Positions 53,008-64,000 of a DNA stretch of 64,000 nt are shown here, piece after piece; within the stretch, counting starts at the first letter, position 1; every line of letters starts with the position of its first letter. Under the pieces are notes generated by a model. The model was not told the origin of the DNA and did no database searches. It saw nothing but the letters and a program-made list of their open reading frames with translations. The position numbers and the translations under genes are program-made. Source of the stretch: Cupriavidus lacunae (GTDB taxonomy: Bacteria; Pseudomonadota; Gammaproteobacteria; Burkholderiales; Burkholderiaceae). The stretch lies in NCBI RefSeq assembly GCF_003353055.1, contig NZ_QKWJ01000022.1, forward strand, positions 1 to 64,000. Direction: 5' to 3'.

Positions 53008-54898
53008 CTACTGGGAACAGGCGGGGTCGATGCCGAGCAGCGCAAAGGCTTTGCGCTGCAGCGGCGTGGGACGGGTCGTGATGACGATCTTGGCCTGGGG
53101 ATTGACCGAGGTGGAGGTGATGTTATAGGTCAGCGTGGCGAGGTCCTGCAGCAGCGTCTGCAAGCTGTGCACGGGCAGGTCATCGTCGGTGCGGTGGCGC
53201 GCGGCTTTGGCGTCGGCCCCTTCCGAGCGCGGCGTCGGCATGACCGGATTGGCGCGCTGATCGCGCAGCGTCGCCAGCTCCTCATCGTCATGGAGCAGCG
53301 GCTTGAGCGCTGCGCGCAGATGCCATTCGACGTAGTAAGCCAGCATGCACAGAAACACGTGTGCGCGCACGCGTGACTCGCTGAAGTGATAGATCGGACG
53401 TACCTGCAAATCGACCGTCTTCATCGAGCGGAAGGCCCGCTCGACTTGCGCCAGGCTCTTGTAGGCCAGCACCGTCTGGGTGTCGGAGAGCCGCTCACTC
53501 GGCACGTTGGTGCGCAGGACGTAGAGCCCATCGAGCGCGGCCTCGGCATCGATCTGCTCTTGCTTGCGGGTGAAGGTAAAACCCGTCTCGGTGATGTTCA
53601 GGTCAAAGTGCTTGGCCATCCGATAGCGCTCGATCACCCGACCCACGCGCAAGCCAATCTTGTCCTGGCCGCGCAGGCGATTACGGGGGCGTTCGGTAGC
53701 CTGCTCGATCGCGGCCAGCTCCACCTCGGTGGCCGCCAGCAGCTCGGCGCGCTTTCTGGTGCGCTCCTCGGCCAACGCCGGGTTGCGGCAGACCAGCAGC
53801 CGCTCACCCGGATAGCGCGCGCTATCCACTGCGATTAGGCCGCGCTCATCGAACAGCGAAGGCTGCCAGGGGCCGCGCTCCTCGATCAGCTCGGCAATCT
53901 GCGGCGAACGCAGCGCGGTGATCCAGCCCATGCCGGCCGGGCGCAGCACCTGCTCGATGCGCGCGGCGGTAATCATGCCGCGATCGCCCACCCAGACCAC
54001 CTGTGACAGGCCAAAGCGCTCCTTGAGCTTGCTGATCTGCGCCGCCAGCGTGGCCGGATCGGCGGTGTTGCCGGCAAACACCTCGACCGCCACCGGACAG
54101 CCATCGGCGGCGCACAGCAAGCCATACACGATCTGCGGGTCATCGCGTTTGCCGTCGCGCGAATAACCATAGCGGGCCAGCGCGCAGTGCCGGCCGGTGA
54201 CCCAGGTCGAGGTGAGGTCATAGAGCACCAGAACGCCTTCACTCAGATGCTGGCGGGCGAGGCTGCGCTCGATGCGCGGCTGCGCCGCGCCGAGCCAGTC
54301 CAGCGCGGCGTAGAGCCGCTCGACTTCGAACGCGCCCAGTCCCAGCACCTGCGACAGCGAATGGGTGGCGCACTCGGGCTGCAACATGCGCCAGGTGGCC
54401 AGCTTGGAGCCTGGCGCCAGCACGCGCGCCACCACCAGGGCCAGCACCAGTGAGCGCACCGGGGCAGGCGCCGCGTCAATCAGCTTGGCCAGGCCGCAGC
54501 GCCGGGCGATGCCCAGCACGGCGGCCACATGGCCATGCGGCAGTGACCGCTCGATGTTCATCATCGCCTGGGGTGACTCCACGGCGATGCCGCCCTTGAG
54601 CAGGATGCGCAAGTGTTCGATGAGTTGCGGATCCCAGTGGGACAGATTGGCGAGGGTGCGTTTGACGACCTTGCCGCCCTCACGATATCCCTCACGCAGG
54701 AGGATCGCGGGCGGGGAGTTCCGATTGGGGACGGTCTCGATATACATGGGTTAAATCATAGGCACTCAACCCTAAGAATCAAGGCAAATGTCGTCAAAAA
54801 TAGATTATTTACATGGGAACAAATGAAGCGATAGAAATGGCGCAAAGGCGCGCCACCTCTGGCTTGGCCGCGTTTCGGGGTTTCAAACGTCGGGTTAG
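52963..54898. mobile_element. IS1634-family insertion sequence (ends approximate)
   Basis: Boundaries are guessed from a 7-bp inverted match (CTAACCC at 52963-52969 and GGGTTAG at 54892-54898) with a further shared TTGAAAC-type stretch inside each end. I could not find a flanking target-site duplication, so the true ends may differ by tens of bases. Confidence 0.45.
53008..54747 (-). CDS. IS1634-family transposase (IS4-like DDE)
   Basis: 579 residues, full length for the family. Typical features: N-terminus MYIETVPNRNSPPAILLREGYREGGKV, the first catalytic Asp in LYDLTSTWVTG, GYSRDGKRDDPQIVYGLL, the second in VWVGDRGMIT, and the DDE Glu in the C-terminal VERAFRSMKTVDLQVRPIYH (YREK-like region). 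The frame is intact, so the element may still be mobile. It lies in the same orientation as the hydrolase operon, immediately upstream of it, and could also drive it by outward transcription (inference). Confidence 0.93.
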   Translation of the reverse strand: MYIETVPNRNSPPAILLREGYREGGKVVKRTLANLSHWDPQLIEHLRILLKGGIAVESPQAMMNIERSLPHGHVAAVLGIARRCGLAKLIDAAPAPVRSLVLALVVARVLAPGSKLATWRMLQPECATHSLSQVLGLGAFEVERLYAALDWLGAAQPRIERSLARQHLSEGVLVLYDLTSTWVTGRHCALARYGYSRDGKRDDPQIVYGLLCAADGCPVAVEVFAGNTADPATLAAQISKLKERFGLSQVVWVGDRGMITAARIEQVLRPAGMGWITALRSPQIAELIEERGPWQPSLFDERGLIAVDSARYPGERLLVCRNPALAEERTRKRAELLAATEVELAAIEQATERPRNRLRGQDKIGLRVGRVIERYRMAKHFDLNITETGFTFTRKQEQIDAEAALDGLYVLRTNVPSERLSDTQTVLAYKSLAQVERAFRSMKTVDLQVRPIYHFSESRVRAHVFLCMLAYYVEWHLRAALKPLLHDDEELATLRDQRANPVMPTPRSEGADAKAARHRTDDDLPVHSLQTLLQDLATLTYNITSTSVNPQAKIVITTRPTPLQRKAFALLGIDPACSQ

Positions 54899-55093
54899 GG
54901 CCGGAATCCCCCTTCGTCAAATATCGCAATCTATTGCAGTCAATAGAAATTTCCCAAAGAAATTCAGGAAATGCCTATATCCTGGGCTTATCAAATATGA
55001 TTGAAAATCGCACCCAGGTGGTTTATAGAGGCCAAAATGAAACGGGCCGGTTCGCTGAACCGGCCCGTTTCATTTCCGCTGCTGCGGCAGCCT
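54748..55093. other. AT-rich gene-free stretch between IS and def
   Basis: 346 bases, distinctly poorer in GC than the core genome on its right. It should hold the IS end and, at 55035-55075, the def terminator. The open frames here have no recognisable homology. It marks the right edge of the accessory island. Confidence 0.5.
55035..55075 (-). terminator. terminator of def
   Basis: A 19-bp perfect stem (55035-55053 and 55057-55075) with a GCT loop, AAAT/ATTT at the base. It lies 19 bases past the def stop and is among the strongest hairpins in the window. Confidence 0.88.
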
Positions 55094-55627
55094 TCAATCG
55101 TCACTATTCGGCGGCAAATCCGGAAACAACACCTCGGTAAACCCAAACTGCCTGAAGTCCTTGATCCGCATCGGATACAGGATCCCCAGCAAGTGGTCGC
55201 ACTCATGCTGCACCACGCGCGCATGGAAGCCCTCAGCCACGCGCTCGATGTGGTTGCCCATCAGGTCGTAGCCGCTGTACTTCAGCCGCAGGTGGCGCGG
55301 CACCACGCCGCGCAGGCCGGGGACGGACAGGCAGCCTTCCCAGCCGTCCTCCATTTCGTCGGAGTGCATTTCCAGCACCGGGTTGATCAGCACCGTCTTG
55401 GGCACGGTGGGGGCGTCCGGGTAACGCGGATTGCGGTCGAAGCCGAAGATCACCGCCTGCAGGTCTACGCCGATCTGCGGGGCGGCAAGGCCGGCGCCGT
55501 TGGCGTGGTCCATGGTGTCGAACATGTCTTCGATCAGCGTGCGCAGCTCCGGCGTATTGAAGCGCTCCACCGGACGCGCCACCTGCAGCAGGCGCGGATC
55601 GCCCATCTTGAGAATCTCGCGGATCAT
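55094..55627 (-). CDS. def: peptide deformylase
   Basis: Removes the formyl group from nascent N-terminal fMet. 177 residues from ATG 55627 with all three motifs: [10 protein letters not shown] (44-53), EGCLSVPG with metal ligand Cys99, and HECDH with His141, Glu142 and His145. The longer open frame upstream overlaps ligA and is not used. It is 17 bases after ligA on the same strand, not next to fmt as in E. coli, so it may be one of several def copies in the genome. Confidence 0.96.
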   Translation of the reverse strand: MIREILKMGDPRLLQVARPVERFNTPELRTLIEDMFDTMDHANGAGLAAPQIGVDLQAVIFGFDRNPRYPDAPTVPKTVLINPVLEMHSDEMEDGWEGCLSVPGLRGVVPRHLRLKYSGYDLMGNHIERVAEGFHARVVQHECDHLLGILYPMRIKDFRQFGFTEVLFPDLPPNSDD

Positions 55628-55643
55628 GGTTGTTTCCCCGGAG

Positions 55644-57785
<2,142 letters not shown>

Positions 57786-59099
57786 CTAGTTGCTGAACAG
57801 GCGCAGCGTCACCGACGAACCGGCCGGCATGCCGCGCGCTTCCAGCTTGTTGTACAGCGTTTCAAGCTGGCTGAAGATCGCGACGAACGAGGCTTCGGTC
57901 AGCGGACGCATATTGTCGTCGACCAGTTGCGCACCCATGCGCTGGGCCAGCGTGTGGCCGTACTCGCACACCGTCTTGAACGGCTTGGCGGCCTGGTCTG
58001 CCACCGGCACGTCGAGCAGCAGCGTGATCTGGCGGCCGGCCTTGACGGTCAGGTCGTCGCGCAGGAAGTTGGTGTCGCCGAACTGCAGCGTGAACAGCGG
58101 ACGCTGCACGCCCTCGGCATTGGCCTGATAGCGGATAAAGCGGGTGCCGTCGCGCGACAGCACCAGCCCGTCCTGCGTGGCCACGTTCTGCACATAGGCT
58201 GCCGACCATGGCGCGCCGTCCGAGATCACGTTGACGCCCAGCTGCACGTCGCAGCCGGCGGCAAAGCCATCCAGCTCGCGTGCATTGGCCACGGTCTCGC
58301 TCATGTCTGGCAGGTCGGCGGAGGCGTCGAGCGATTCGGCCAGCGACTCCACCGCCGTGACGAATTCCGAAAACTCCAGCGCGTTGAGCGGGCCGCCGCG
58401 GTTGGCCAGCTGCACGCCGACCTGCAGGTCTTCGTACTGATGGCCGGCGGTGACCGGCTCCCACGCGTTGGCCTCGGTGCGCAGGCCCTCGATATGAACC
58501 GGCTTGGTGCCGGCGCGGCGCAGCCGGCCGGTCAGCGGCAGGATGCGGTCGCCGGAGGCCTTGCGCTCCAGATGCAGCGGCACGATGCAGTCGATCAGCG
58601 GATCGACCACGGCCGGCGCGGGCTGGCCGTCTGGCACAGCAGCGACCGGGGCCGGCGCGGGCGCGGGCGCTGGTGCTGGTGCTGGTGCCGCGACCACTTC
58701 AGCTTGGGCCTCGCCGGCCTGCGCATGCGAAGCCGCGACGGCTACTTCTTCGGCGACGGCTTCGTCGGCATCGGCCGTGCTTGCGGCAGCCGCGGCGGCG
58801 GCAGCCACGTGGTTGTTGTCAGTCACCGCCGCGGCGCCGGCCCTGGCTGACGCCTGCGACAGTGTCGGCTCGCGTCGCGGTGGCTGCTCGGCAGCGGCTT
58901 CATGCAGGCGCGCGGCAGTTTCCGGCGCGGTGCTATGCCCGACCACCGGCTCGCGCATCGGCGGCAGGTCGTCTTCGGGGCTCAGCTCGCGCGGGCGGCG
59001 CGCCTTGCGGATCTGCCACTGGTTGTAGCCGAACACCAGTACTACGAAAACCACGCCCGCGACGATCAGCGCGGTCTGCAGGTCCATGTTCAGGTTCAT
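57786..59099 (-). CDS. zipA: ZipA-like cell division protein
   Basis: 437 residues. One N-terminal membrane segment (about 7-25, LIVAGVVFVVLVFGYN) with short basic stretch RKARRPREL precedes a long Pro/Ala/Glu-rich linker (about 45-190, including an alternating Ala-Pro run) and a C-terminal ZipA_C FtsZ-binding domain (about 280-435; DMSETVANARELDGFAAGCDVQLG, then KPFKTVCEYGHTLAQRMGAQLVDD). Topology matches ZipA, which tethers FtsZ to the membrane. Its ATG overlaps the smc stop by 4 bases. Confidence 0.88.
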   Translation of the reverse strand: MNLNMDLQTALIVAGVVFVVLVFGYNQWQIRKARRPRELSPEDDLPPMREPVVGHSTAPETAARLHEAAAEQPPRREPTLSQASARAGAAAVTDNNHVAAAAAAAASTADADEAVAEEVAVAASHAQAGEAQAEVVAAPAPAPAPAPAPAPVAAVPDGQPAPAVVDPLIDCIVPLHLERKASGDRILPLTGRLRRAGTKPVHIEGLRTEANAWEPVTAGHQYEDLQVGVQLANRGGPLNALEFSEFVTAVESLAESLDASADLPDMSETVANARELDGFAAGCDVQLGVNVISDGAPWSAAYVQNVATQDGLVLSRDGTRFIRYQANAEGVQRPLFTLQFGDTNFLRDDLTVKAGRQITLLLDVPVADQAAKPFKTVCEYGHTLAQRMGAQLVDDNMRPLTEASFVAIFSQLETLYNKLEARGMPAGSSVTLRLFSN

Positions 59100-62000
59100 G
59101 CTGCCTCCGCCATCGAAACCGCCGCGTCCATATCCACGGCCACGATACGCGATACGCCCTGCTCCTGCATGGTCACGCCAATGAGTTGATGAGCCATTTC
59201 CATGGCGATCTTGTTATGTGAGATGAAAACGAATTGAGTCTTGTCCGACATGCGCGCCACCATATTGGCGTAGCGTTCGGTGTTGGCGTCGTCCAGCGGT
59301 GCGTCCACCTCGTCCAGCAGGCAGAACGGTGCCGGGTTGAGCTGGAACATGGCGAACACCAGCGCGATCGCGGTCAGCGCCTTCTCGCCGCCCGACAACA
59401 GGTGGATGGTCGAGTTCTTCTTGCCCGGGGGCTGCGCCATCACCTGCACGCCGGCATCGAGGATTTCCTCGCCGGTCATGATCAGGCGCGCCTGGCCGCC
59501 GCCGAACAGCGACGGGAACAGCTCGCCGAAATGGTGGTTCACCTGGTCGAAGGTGCCCTGCAGCAGCGCGCGGGTTTCCTGGTCGATCTTGGCGATCGCG
59601 TCTTCCAGCGTGTTGATGGCGTCGTTCAGGTCGGCCGACTGCGCATCGAGGAAGGTCTTGCGCTCGCGCGCCGCGGCCAGCTCGTCGAGCGCGGCCATGT
59701 TGACCGGGCCCAGCGCGTTGATGGCGTTGTTGATGCGCGTGACTTCGCCCTGCAGGTACGACGGCTTCAGGTCGCCGGTCAGCTTGTCCGCCAGCGCAAC
59801 CTCGTCCACCTCGGCCGTGGTCAGCTGCTCGCTGAACTGCTCTTGGTTAAGGCGCGCGGCCTGTTCCTTGAGCTGCAGTTCGGTGATGCGGTCGCGCAGC
59901 GGCTGCAGGCTGCGCTCGGCGGCCAGGCGCTGTTCGTCGAACTGGCGCAGCTGTGCCGACAACGCATCCAGTTCGGTGCGCGCGATGGTGAGCTTTTCTT
60001 CCTTCTCGGCGCGGCGCTCCAGCGCTTCCTGCAGGCCGGTATGCGCGGTCTGCTCGTTGATGGTCTCCAGCTCGGCGCGCGCGTTTTCCAGCGACTCGGC
60101 AATGCGTTCGGCCTGGTCTGCCGCGACCTGGATATTGCGGCGCAGCTCGTCGATGCGGCTGGCCAGGTTGCGCTCGGCAAAGAGGGCTTCCTGTGCGGCG
60201 CGTTCGAAGTCGCGCAGCTGGTGGCGTGCGCCCGAGAGCTTGCTGTCCAGCGCCTCGAAGGCCATCTGCTGGTCTTCGTGACTGGCCTGCATCTCGGCCA
60301 GCGCAGCGTCGTGCTGCTCGAAGCTGGCTTCGGATTCGGCGCGGATGGCGCGTTGCTCTTCGATCTGCGCGTGGATCTCGTCCAGTTCCTCGCGGATCTG
60401 GCCGCTGCGCGCGGAATAGCGCTCCATCGCCTGCGACAGCTTGAGCACGTCCATCTGCAGCGCATGCACGCGGCGGGTGGCCTGCTCGGCGCGGCTGCGG
60501 GCATCGCCCAGGCCCTGGCTGGCCTGGGTGTAGGCCGCTTCGGCACGCACGGCCTGGGTCTTGGCTTCGTCGGACAGCAGCAGCTGCGCGCGTGCCTGCT
60601 TGTGCAGGTTTTCGATTTCCTGCTCGCGCGCCAGCATGCCCGCCTGCTCGGAATCTGCGGCGTAGATCTGGATGGCGTTGCGGCCCACCACGTGACCCTC
60701 GGCCACGACAAACGACGCGCCGTCCGGCAGCGTGTTGCGCGCGGCCAGCGCCTGTGCCATGTCGGTGGCGACATAGATATCGGCCAGCCAGTCCTGCATC
60801 ACCGCGCGGATGCCAGGCTCGGTGATCTGCACCAGCGACATCAGCGGGCGCAGGCCGGCAGGCGTTTCCAGCGGACGGGCCGCGGCCGGCGGCGAGTAGA
60901 ACGCCAGCTTGGCCGGCGGCGCGTCGGACAGGAAGGCCTTGACCCAGTCCAGGTTCGACACTTCCAGCGCGGCCAGCTTCTCGCGCAGCACGGATTCGAG
61001 CGCGTTTTCCCAGCCCGGCTCGATATGGACTTTCTTCCACAGGCGCGGCAGCTCGGCCAGCTCATGCTTGGCCAGCCACGGCTGCACCTTGCCGTCGGTC
61101 TGCACGTTCTCCTGCAGCTGGCGCAGCGCCGACAGGCGCGCCTCCAGCGTGGCGATGGCGGCGGCTTCGCTGTGCACGCGCGCCTGCGCGGCACGGCGCT
61201 CTTCGTCCAGGCGCGGCACGCTCTCTTCGGCATCGGCCAGCACGGCCTGGGCTTCCTCGACCAGCGCTTCCTGCTCGGCCAGTTCGGCGCGGGCCTGCTC
61301 CAGGCGGGTCTCGTCGGGGCGGTCCAGGCCTTTGTCTTCCGCCGACAGGCGTTCGCGGCGCTGTTCCAGCTGCTGCAGCATCTGGTCGGCGCTGCGCTGC
61401 TGCGCGGCTTCCAGCTTCAGCGCCTGCTCGGCCTGCATGATGCCGGCACGCTGCTCGTTGAGCAGTTGCTGCGCGTCGCGCCATTGCGCTTCCAGCGTCG
61501 GCAGTTCGTCGCTCTTGTGGGCAACGGCTTCCTGCGCCTCGACGGTGCGGCCTTCGGCCACGGCCAGGTTCTCTTCAGCCTGCGCCAGTTCGTCGGTGGC
61601 CTGTTCGGCCTTGCCCTGCCACTGCTCGCGCTGCGCGGTCAGCGCAGCGATCTGGGCTTGCACGCGGTTGCGCGATTCCACCACGTAGCGGATCTCGGCT
61701 TCCAGCTTGCTGACCTCGGCATTGGCCTCGTACAGCCCACCCTGGGCGGCGTGCATGCCATCGGACGCCGCGTAATGCGCGGCGCGCATGGTTTCGAGTT
61801 CGGCCTCGACATGGCGGAGCTGCGCCGTCTGCGCTTCCAGGTCGATCTGGGCCTGCTCGATGGCGCGCTGGTGGCGTTCCTGCTCCTGCTGGGCCTCGCG
61901 CTTGCGCAGCAGCCACAGCAGGTGCTGCTTTTCTTCGCCATCGGCCTGCAGCGTCTTGAAACGCTGCGCCACTTCGGCCTGGCCTTCCAGTTTCTCGAGG

Positions 62001-62635
62001 TTGCTGCCGAGTTCGCGCAGGATGTCTTCCACGCGGGTCAGGTTCTCGCGCGTGTCGGACAGGCGGTTCTCGGTCTCGCGGCGGCGTTCCTTGTACTTGG
62101 ACACGCCCGCGGCCTCTTCCAGGAAGATGCGCATGTCATCGGGCTTGGCCTCGATAATGCGCGAGATCATGCCCTGCCCGATGATGGCGTAGGCGCGCGG
62201 GCCCAGGCCCGTGCCCAGGAAGATGTCCTGGATGTCGCGCCGGCGCACCGGCTGGTTGTTGATGTAGTAGGACGACGTGCCGTCGCGGGTCAGCACGCGC
62301 TTGACCGCGACTTCGGCGTACTGGCTCCACTGGCCGGCGGCGCGGCCCTCGGCATTGTCGAACACCAGTTCGACGCTGGCCCGGCCGGCCTGCTTGCGCG
62401 CGGTGGAGCCGTTGAAAATGACGTCCTGCATGGATTCGCCACGCAGCTCGGACGCGCGTGACTCACCCAGCACCCAGCGCACCGCATCGATGATGTTCGA
62501 TTTGCCGCAGCCGTTGGGACCTACGATGCCGACCAGTTGGCCGGGCACTTGAAAATTGGTGGGATCGACGAATGACTTGAAGCCCGCCAGCTTGATCGAG
62601 GATAGTCGCACGGTTTCTCGTGTGGTATCGGCCAC
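59096..62635 (-). CDS. smc: chromosome segregation/condensin ATPase Smc
   Basis: 1179 residues, normal for Smc. Walker A GPNGCGKSNIID (about 39-50), two long coiled coils (about 170-505 and 670-1010) around a hinge (about 510-660, PWLAKHELAELPRLWKKV and VVAEGHVVGRNA), then the ABC signature LLSGGEKALTAIAL and Walker B FCLLDEVDAPLDD. Partners ScpA and ScpB are not in this window. It begins a unit smc-zipA-ligA-def with overlaps or very short gaps. Confidence 0.98.
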   Translation of the reverse strand: MADTTRETVRLSSIKLAGFKSFVDPTNFQVPGQLVGIVGPNGCGKSNIIDAVRWVLGESRASELRGESMQDVIFNGSTARKQAGRASVELVFDNAEGRAAGQWSQYAEVAVKRVLTRDGTSSYYINNQPVRRRDIQDIFLGTGLGPRAYAIIGQGMISRIIEAKPDDMRIFLEEAAGVSKYKERRRETENRLSDTRENLTRVEDILRELGSNLEKLEGQAEVAQRFKTLQADGEEKQHLLWLLRKREAQQEQERHQRAIEQAQIDLEAQTAQLRHVEAELETMRAAHYAASDGMHAAQGGLYEANAEVSKLEAEIRYVVESRNRVQAQIAALTAQREQWQGKAEQATDELAQAEENLAVAEGRTVEAQEAVAHKSDELPTLEAQWRDAQQLLNEQRAGIMQAEQALKLEAAQQRSADQMLQQLEQRRERLSAEDKGLDRPDETRLEQARAELAEQEALVEEAQAVLADAEESVPRLDEERRAAQARVHSEAAAIATLEARLSALRQLQENVQTDGKVQPWLAKHELAELPRLWKKVHIEPGWENALESVLREKLAALEVSNLDWVKAFLSDAPPAKLAFYSPPAAARPLETPAGLRPLMSLVQITEPGIRAVMQDWLADIYVATDMAQALAARNTLPDGASFVVAEGHVVGRNAIQIYAADSEQAGMLAREQEIENLHKQARAQLLLSDEAKTQAVRAEAAYTQASQGLGDARSRAEQATRRVHALQMDVLKLSQAMERYSARSGQIREELDEIHAQIEEQRAIRAESEASFEQHDAALAEMQASHEDQQMAFEALDSKLSGARHQLRDFERAAQEALFAERNLASRIDELRRNIQVAADQAERIAESLENARAELETINEQTAHTGLQEALERRAEKEEKLTIARTELDALSAQLRQFDEQRLAAERSLQPLRDRITELQLKEQAARLNQEQFSEQLTTAEVDEVALADKLTGDLKPSYLQGEVTRINNAINALGPVNMAALDELAAARERKTFLDAQSADLNDAINTLEDAIAKIDQETRALLQGTFDQVNHHFGELFPSLFGGGQARLIMTGEEILDAGVQVMAQPPGKKNSTIHLLSGGEKALTAIALVFAMFQLNPAPFCLLDEVDAPLDDANTERYANMVARMSDKTQFVFISHNKIAMEMAHQLIGVTMQEQGVSRIVAVDMDAAVSMAEAA

Positions 62636-63044
62636 TCCGGTATCGGAACCGGACCTGGCCTGGTATCGGGGCTATTGCACTGTTCAGAAAGCCGGGCTGC
62701 GCGGGAGCCGGCGCGGCGTGACGCCAGCACCTCAAAATACCCCTCGGGCCCGAGAATTGGGGCTAATCATACCATCGCAGATGCCTTGGCCGGCCCGTTT
62801 GCCGGTCGCCCCGGCGTCATATCCCATGGCGGATTTCCCTTGCTATTCCGCCGCTTGCAAGCGTTTCCACAAGCACTTTGGCAGGCCGCGCAGGCGCTGT
62901 CAGCCGGCATGGCCGGTCGATCGTTGGGAAACTAACTAGGGTAAATGCTAGTCTCTCATCTGTTGACGTGACTTCGGATGCCCTCCGGAGCGCACACCCA
63001 TCAACGCGCCCCTCGCAGCCTTTGGCCAACCAGGAGGACAGAGC
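62636..63044. other. divergent intergenic region smc / ferritin-like gene
   Basis: 409 bases without a credible gene. On the minus strand an extended -10 (TGG followed by TATGAT at 62771-62766) is a candidate smc promoter with a leader of about 125 bases. For the plus-strand gene no convincing promoter is visible beyond a TTGACG at about 62963. Confidence 0.45.
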
Positions 63045-63872
63045 ATGAGTGAACCGTCAGCGGCCGCCCGGCCGTGGTCTGTCAACGATATCGACTACCA
63101 GGCGATCGACGTGGAACGCGTGCGCGGCGACCGCGACCTGTTCTACCTGCTGGTGTCAGCCTCGTTTATCGAGAGCGGCTCCGACACCTATGCCGGTAAT
63201 CTCGCCACCTACTACGCCCGCGTGCCCGACGCCGCCGGCTGGCTGTCCGAGCACTGGGAGGCCGAGGAACTGCAGCACGGGCTGGCGCTGCGGCGCTATG
63301 TCGAGCATGTCTGGCCGGAATTCGACTGGGAGCGCGGCTATGCGCGCTTCTTCGACGAGTACAGCAAGACCTGCTCGATCGACCAGTTCGAGCCGACCGA
63401 AGCCCTGGAAATGGCGGCCCGCTGCGTGGTGGAAACCGGCACCGCCGCGTATTACCGCGCGCTGGAACAGGCCAGCGACGAACCGGTGCTGCGCGACCTG
63501 ACGCGGCGCATCTCCAACGACGAAGTGCGGCACTACAAGCACTTTTACCAGTTCTTCAACCGCTTTGCGGCATCGGAGCGGCTTGGCCGGCTGCGGGTGC
63601 TGGGCGCGCTGGCGCGCCGGCTGCTGGAGATCAAGAACGAGGACGCCGCGATTGCGCTGCGAAACGTGCTGCGCATGGAGCGCGGCGTGGAGGCAGTGGC
63701 GGAAGCCGAGGTGCGCGCGCTCAATACGCGCGTGTCGGGCGTGATCCGGCGCAATATCCCCATCGACATGACCGTGAAGATGCTGCTGCGGCCGCTGCAC
63801 CTGCACCGCGGCGTGGAGCGCGCGGTAAGGACACCGCTGGTGGCCATGGTGTCGCGGGTCATGCTGCACTGA
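63045..63872 (+). CDS. ferritin-like di-iron domain protein
   Basis: 275 residues, mostly helical. A ferritin-like four-helix bundle (about 35-170) shows the spaced carboxylate/His pattern of di-iron proteins: Glu in [15 protein letters not shown], then [10 protein letters not shown] and [14 protein letters not shown]. The pattern recalls acyl-ACP desaturases and related oxidases. The C-terminal region (about 175-275) is basic. GGAGGA lies before the ATG. Substrate unknown; oxidase, desaturase-like or iron-storage roles are all possible. No operon partner. Confidence 0.8.
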   Translation: MSEPSAAARPWSVNDIDYQAIDVERVRGDRDLFYLLVSASFIESGSDTYAGNLATYYARVPDAAGWLSEHWEAEELQHGLALRRYVEHVWPEFDWERGYARFFDEYSKTCSIDQFEPTEALEMAARCVVETGTAAYYRALEQASDEPVLRDLTRRISNDEVRHYKHFYQFFNRFAASERLGRLRVLGALARRLLEIKNEDAAIALRNVLRMERGVEAVAEAEVRALNTRVSGVIRRNIPIDMTVKMLLRPLHLHRGVERAVRTPLVAMVSRVMLH

Positions 63873-63879
63873 CCCGCGA

Positions 63880-64000
63880 CTAGTTACAGGCAGCTGCCTC
63901 GGCATGCGCCGGGGCCGGCGCCGAGGGGCGGCTGCGGTGCACCAGCCCCGACAAGGCGCCGGCTGCGATGATGCACAGGCCTCCGGCCGCTTCCTTCCAG
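63880..64000 (-). CDS. DMT/EamA transporter, 3' end only (partial)
   Basis: The last 40 codons of a minus-strand gene that continues beyond the window. They give a final membrane helix (KEAAGGLCIIAAGALSGL) and a short Ala/Pro-rich tail ending in TAG 63882-63880. The helix resembles the last segment of EamA-family transporters, but this little sequence permits no firmer call. It converges on the ferritin-like gene with 7 bases between stops. Confidence 0.55.
   Translation of the reverse strand, partial: WKEAAGGLCIIAAGALSGLVHRSRPSAPAPAHAEAAACN

Noticed and set aside
54813..55004. Small plus-strand gene between the IS and def
   Set aside because: 63 codons without homology or ribosome binding site, crossing the probable IS end in AT-rich DNA.
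59234..62461. Very long open frame (over 1000 codons) antisense to smc; similar ones antisense to ppsA and ybiT
   Set aside because: GC-rich codon bias keeps the antisense frames open. The products are rich in His, Arg, Leu and Gln without domains, while the sense genes are unmistakable.

Overview
The window is a chromosomal segment of a high-GC betaproteobacterium, most likely Cupriavidus or a close Burkholderiaceae relative. This rests on gene order (rpsB-tsf-pyrH-frr-uppS-cdsA-dxr-rseP-bamA-ompH-lpxD-fabZ-lpxA-lpxB-rnhB in one run, with map-glnD divergent from it), on GC-rich codon use, and on a QueE of the CX14CX2C type known from Burkholderia. It is mainly core genome with three small accessory patches. 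I saw no tRNA, rRNA or CRISPR array.

Layout. 1-55: last codons of an IS1634-like transposase. 0.2-5 kb, minus strand: ABC-F ATPase (ybiT), LD-carboxypeptidase, tadA, queD, queE; tadA, queD and queE all make tRNA wobble-position modifications. 5.2-10.2 kb: a LysR regulator divergent from an MFS exporter and an aldo/keto reductase, then DUF1993, a small unknown and DUF2239. 10.4-14.2 kb, accessory patch: an AbiE-type toxin-antitoxin pair with twin inverted repeats in its promoter, then two 5'-truncated genes lying back to back (a dehydrogenase and an ABC-2 permease), then a second LysR regulator. 14.3-18.2 kb: guaB, a membrane protein and guaA (GMP synthesis). 18.2-18.5 kb: a compact element built of nested perfect inverted repeats. 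18.6-23.2 kb: EamA transporter, DUF4124 protein, rnfH-ratA divergent from smpB, and an SPFH/NfeD pair. 23.4-27 kb: PEP synthase ppsA divergent from its regulator ppsR. 27.2-43.5 kb: the minus-strand RNA methyltransferase, lipid A, outer membrane assembly, isoprenoid, phospholipid and translation supercluster. 43.8-49.1 kb, plus strand: map, glnD, and an RluB-like pseudouridine synthase carrying a 33-residue tandem repeat.

49.2-55 kb is a lower-GC accessory island between rluB and def. It holds an IS1634-family insertion sequence, a 43-codon ORF, a large M23 plus GH19-like peptidoglycan hydrolase gene, and two small genes for exported proteins, each joined to the next by ATGA stop/start overlaps. 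The hydrolase reading frame is broken by a frameshift, by an in-frame TAG inside its most conserved GH19 motif, and by a one-base homopolymer slip. The two candidate immunity genes behind it are intact. I regard this decayed effector with retained partners as the most interesting object in the window.

55-64 kb, minus strand: def, ligA, a ZipA-like protein and smc; then a plus-strand ferritin-like protein and the 3' end of a DMT-family transporter. All function calls come from recognising sequence motifs by eye; no database search was run.
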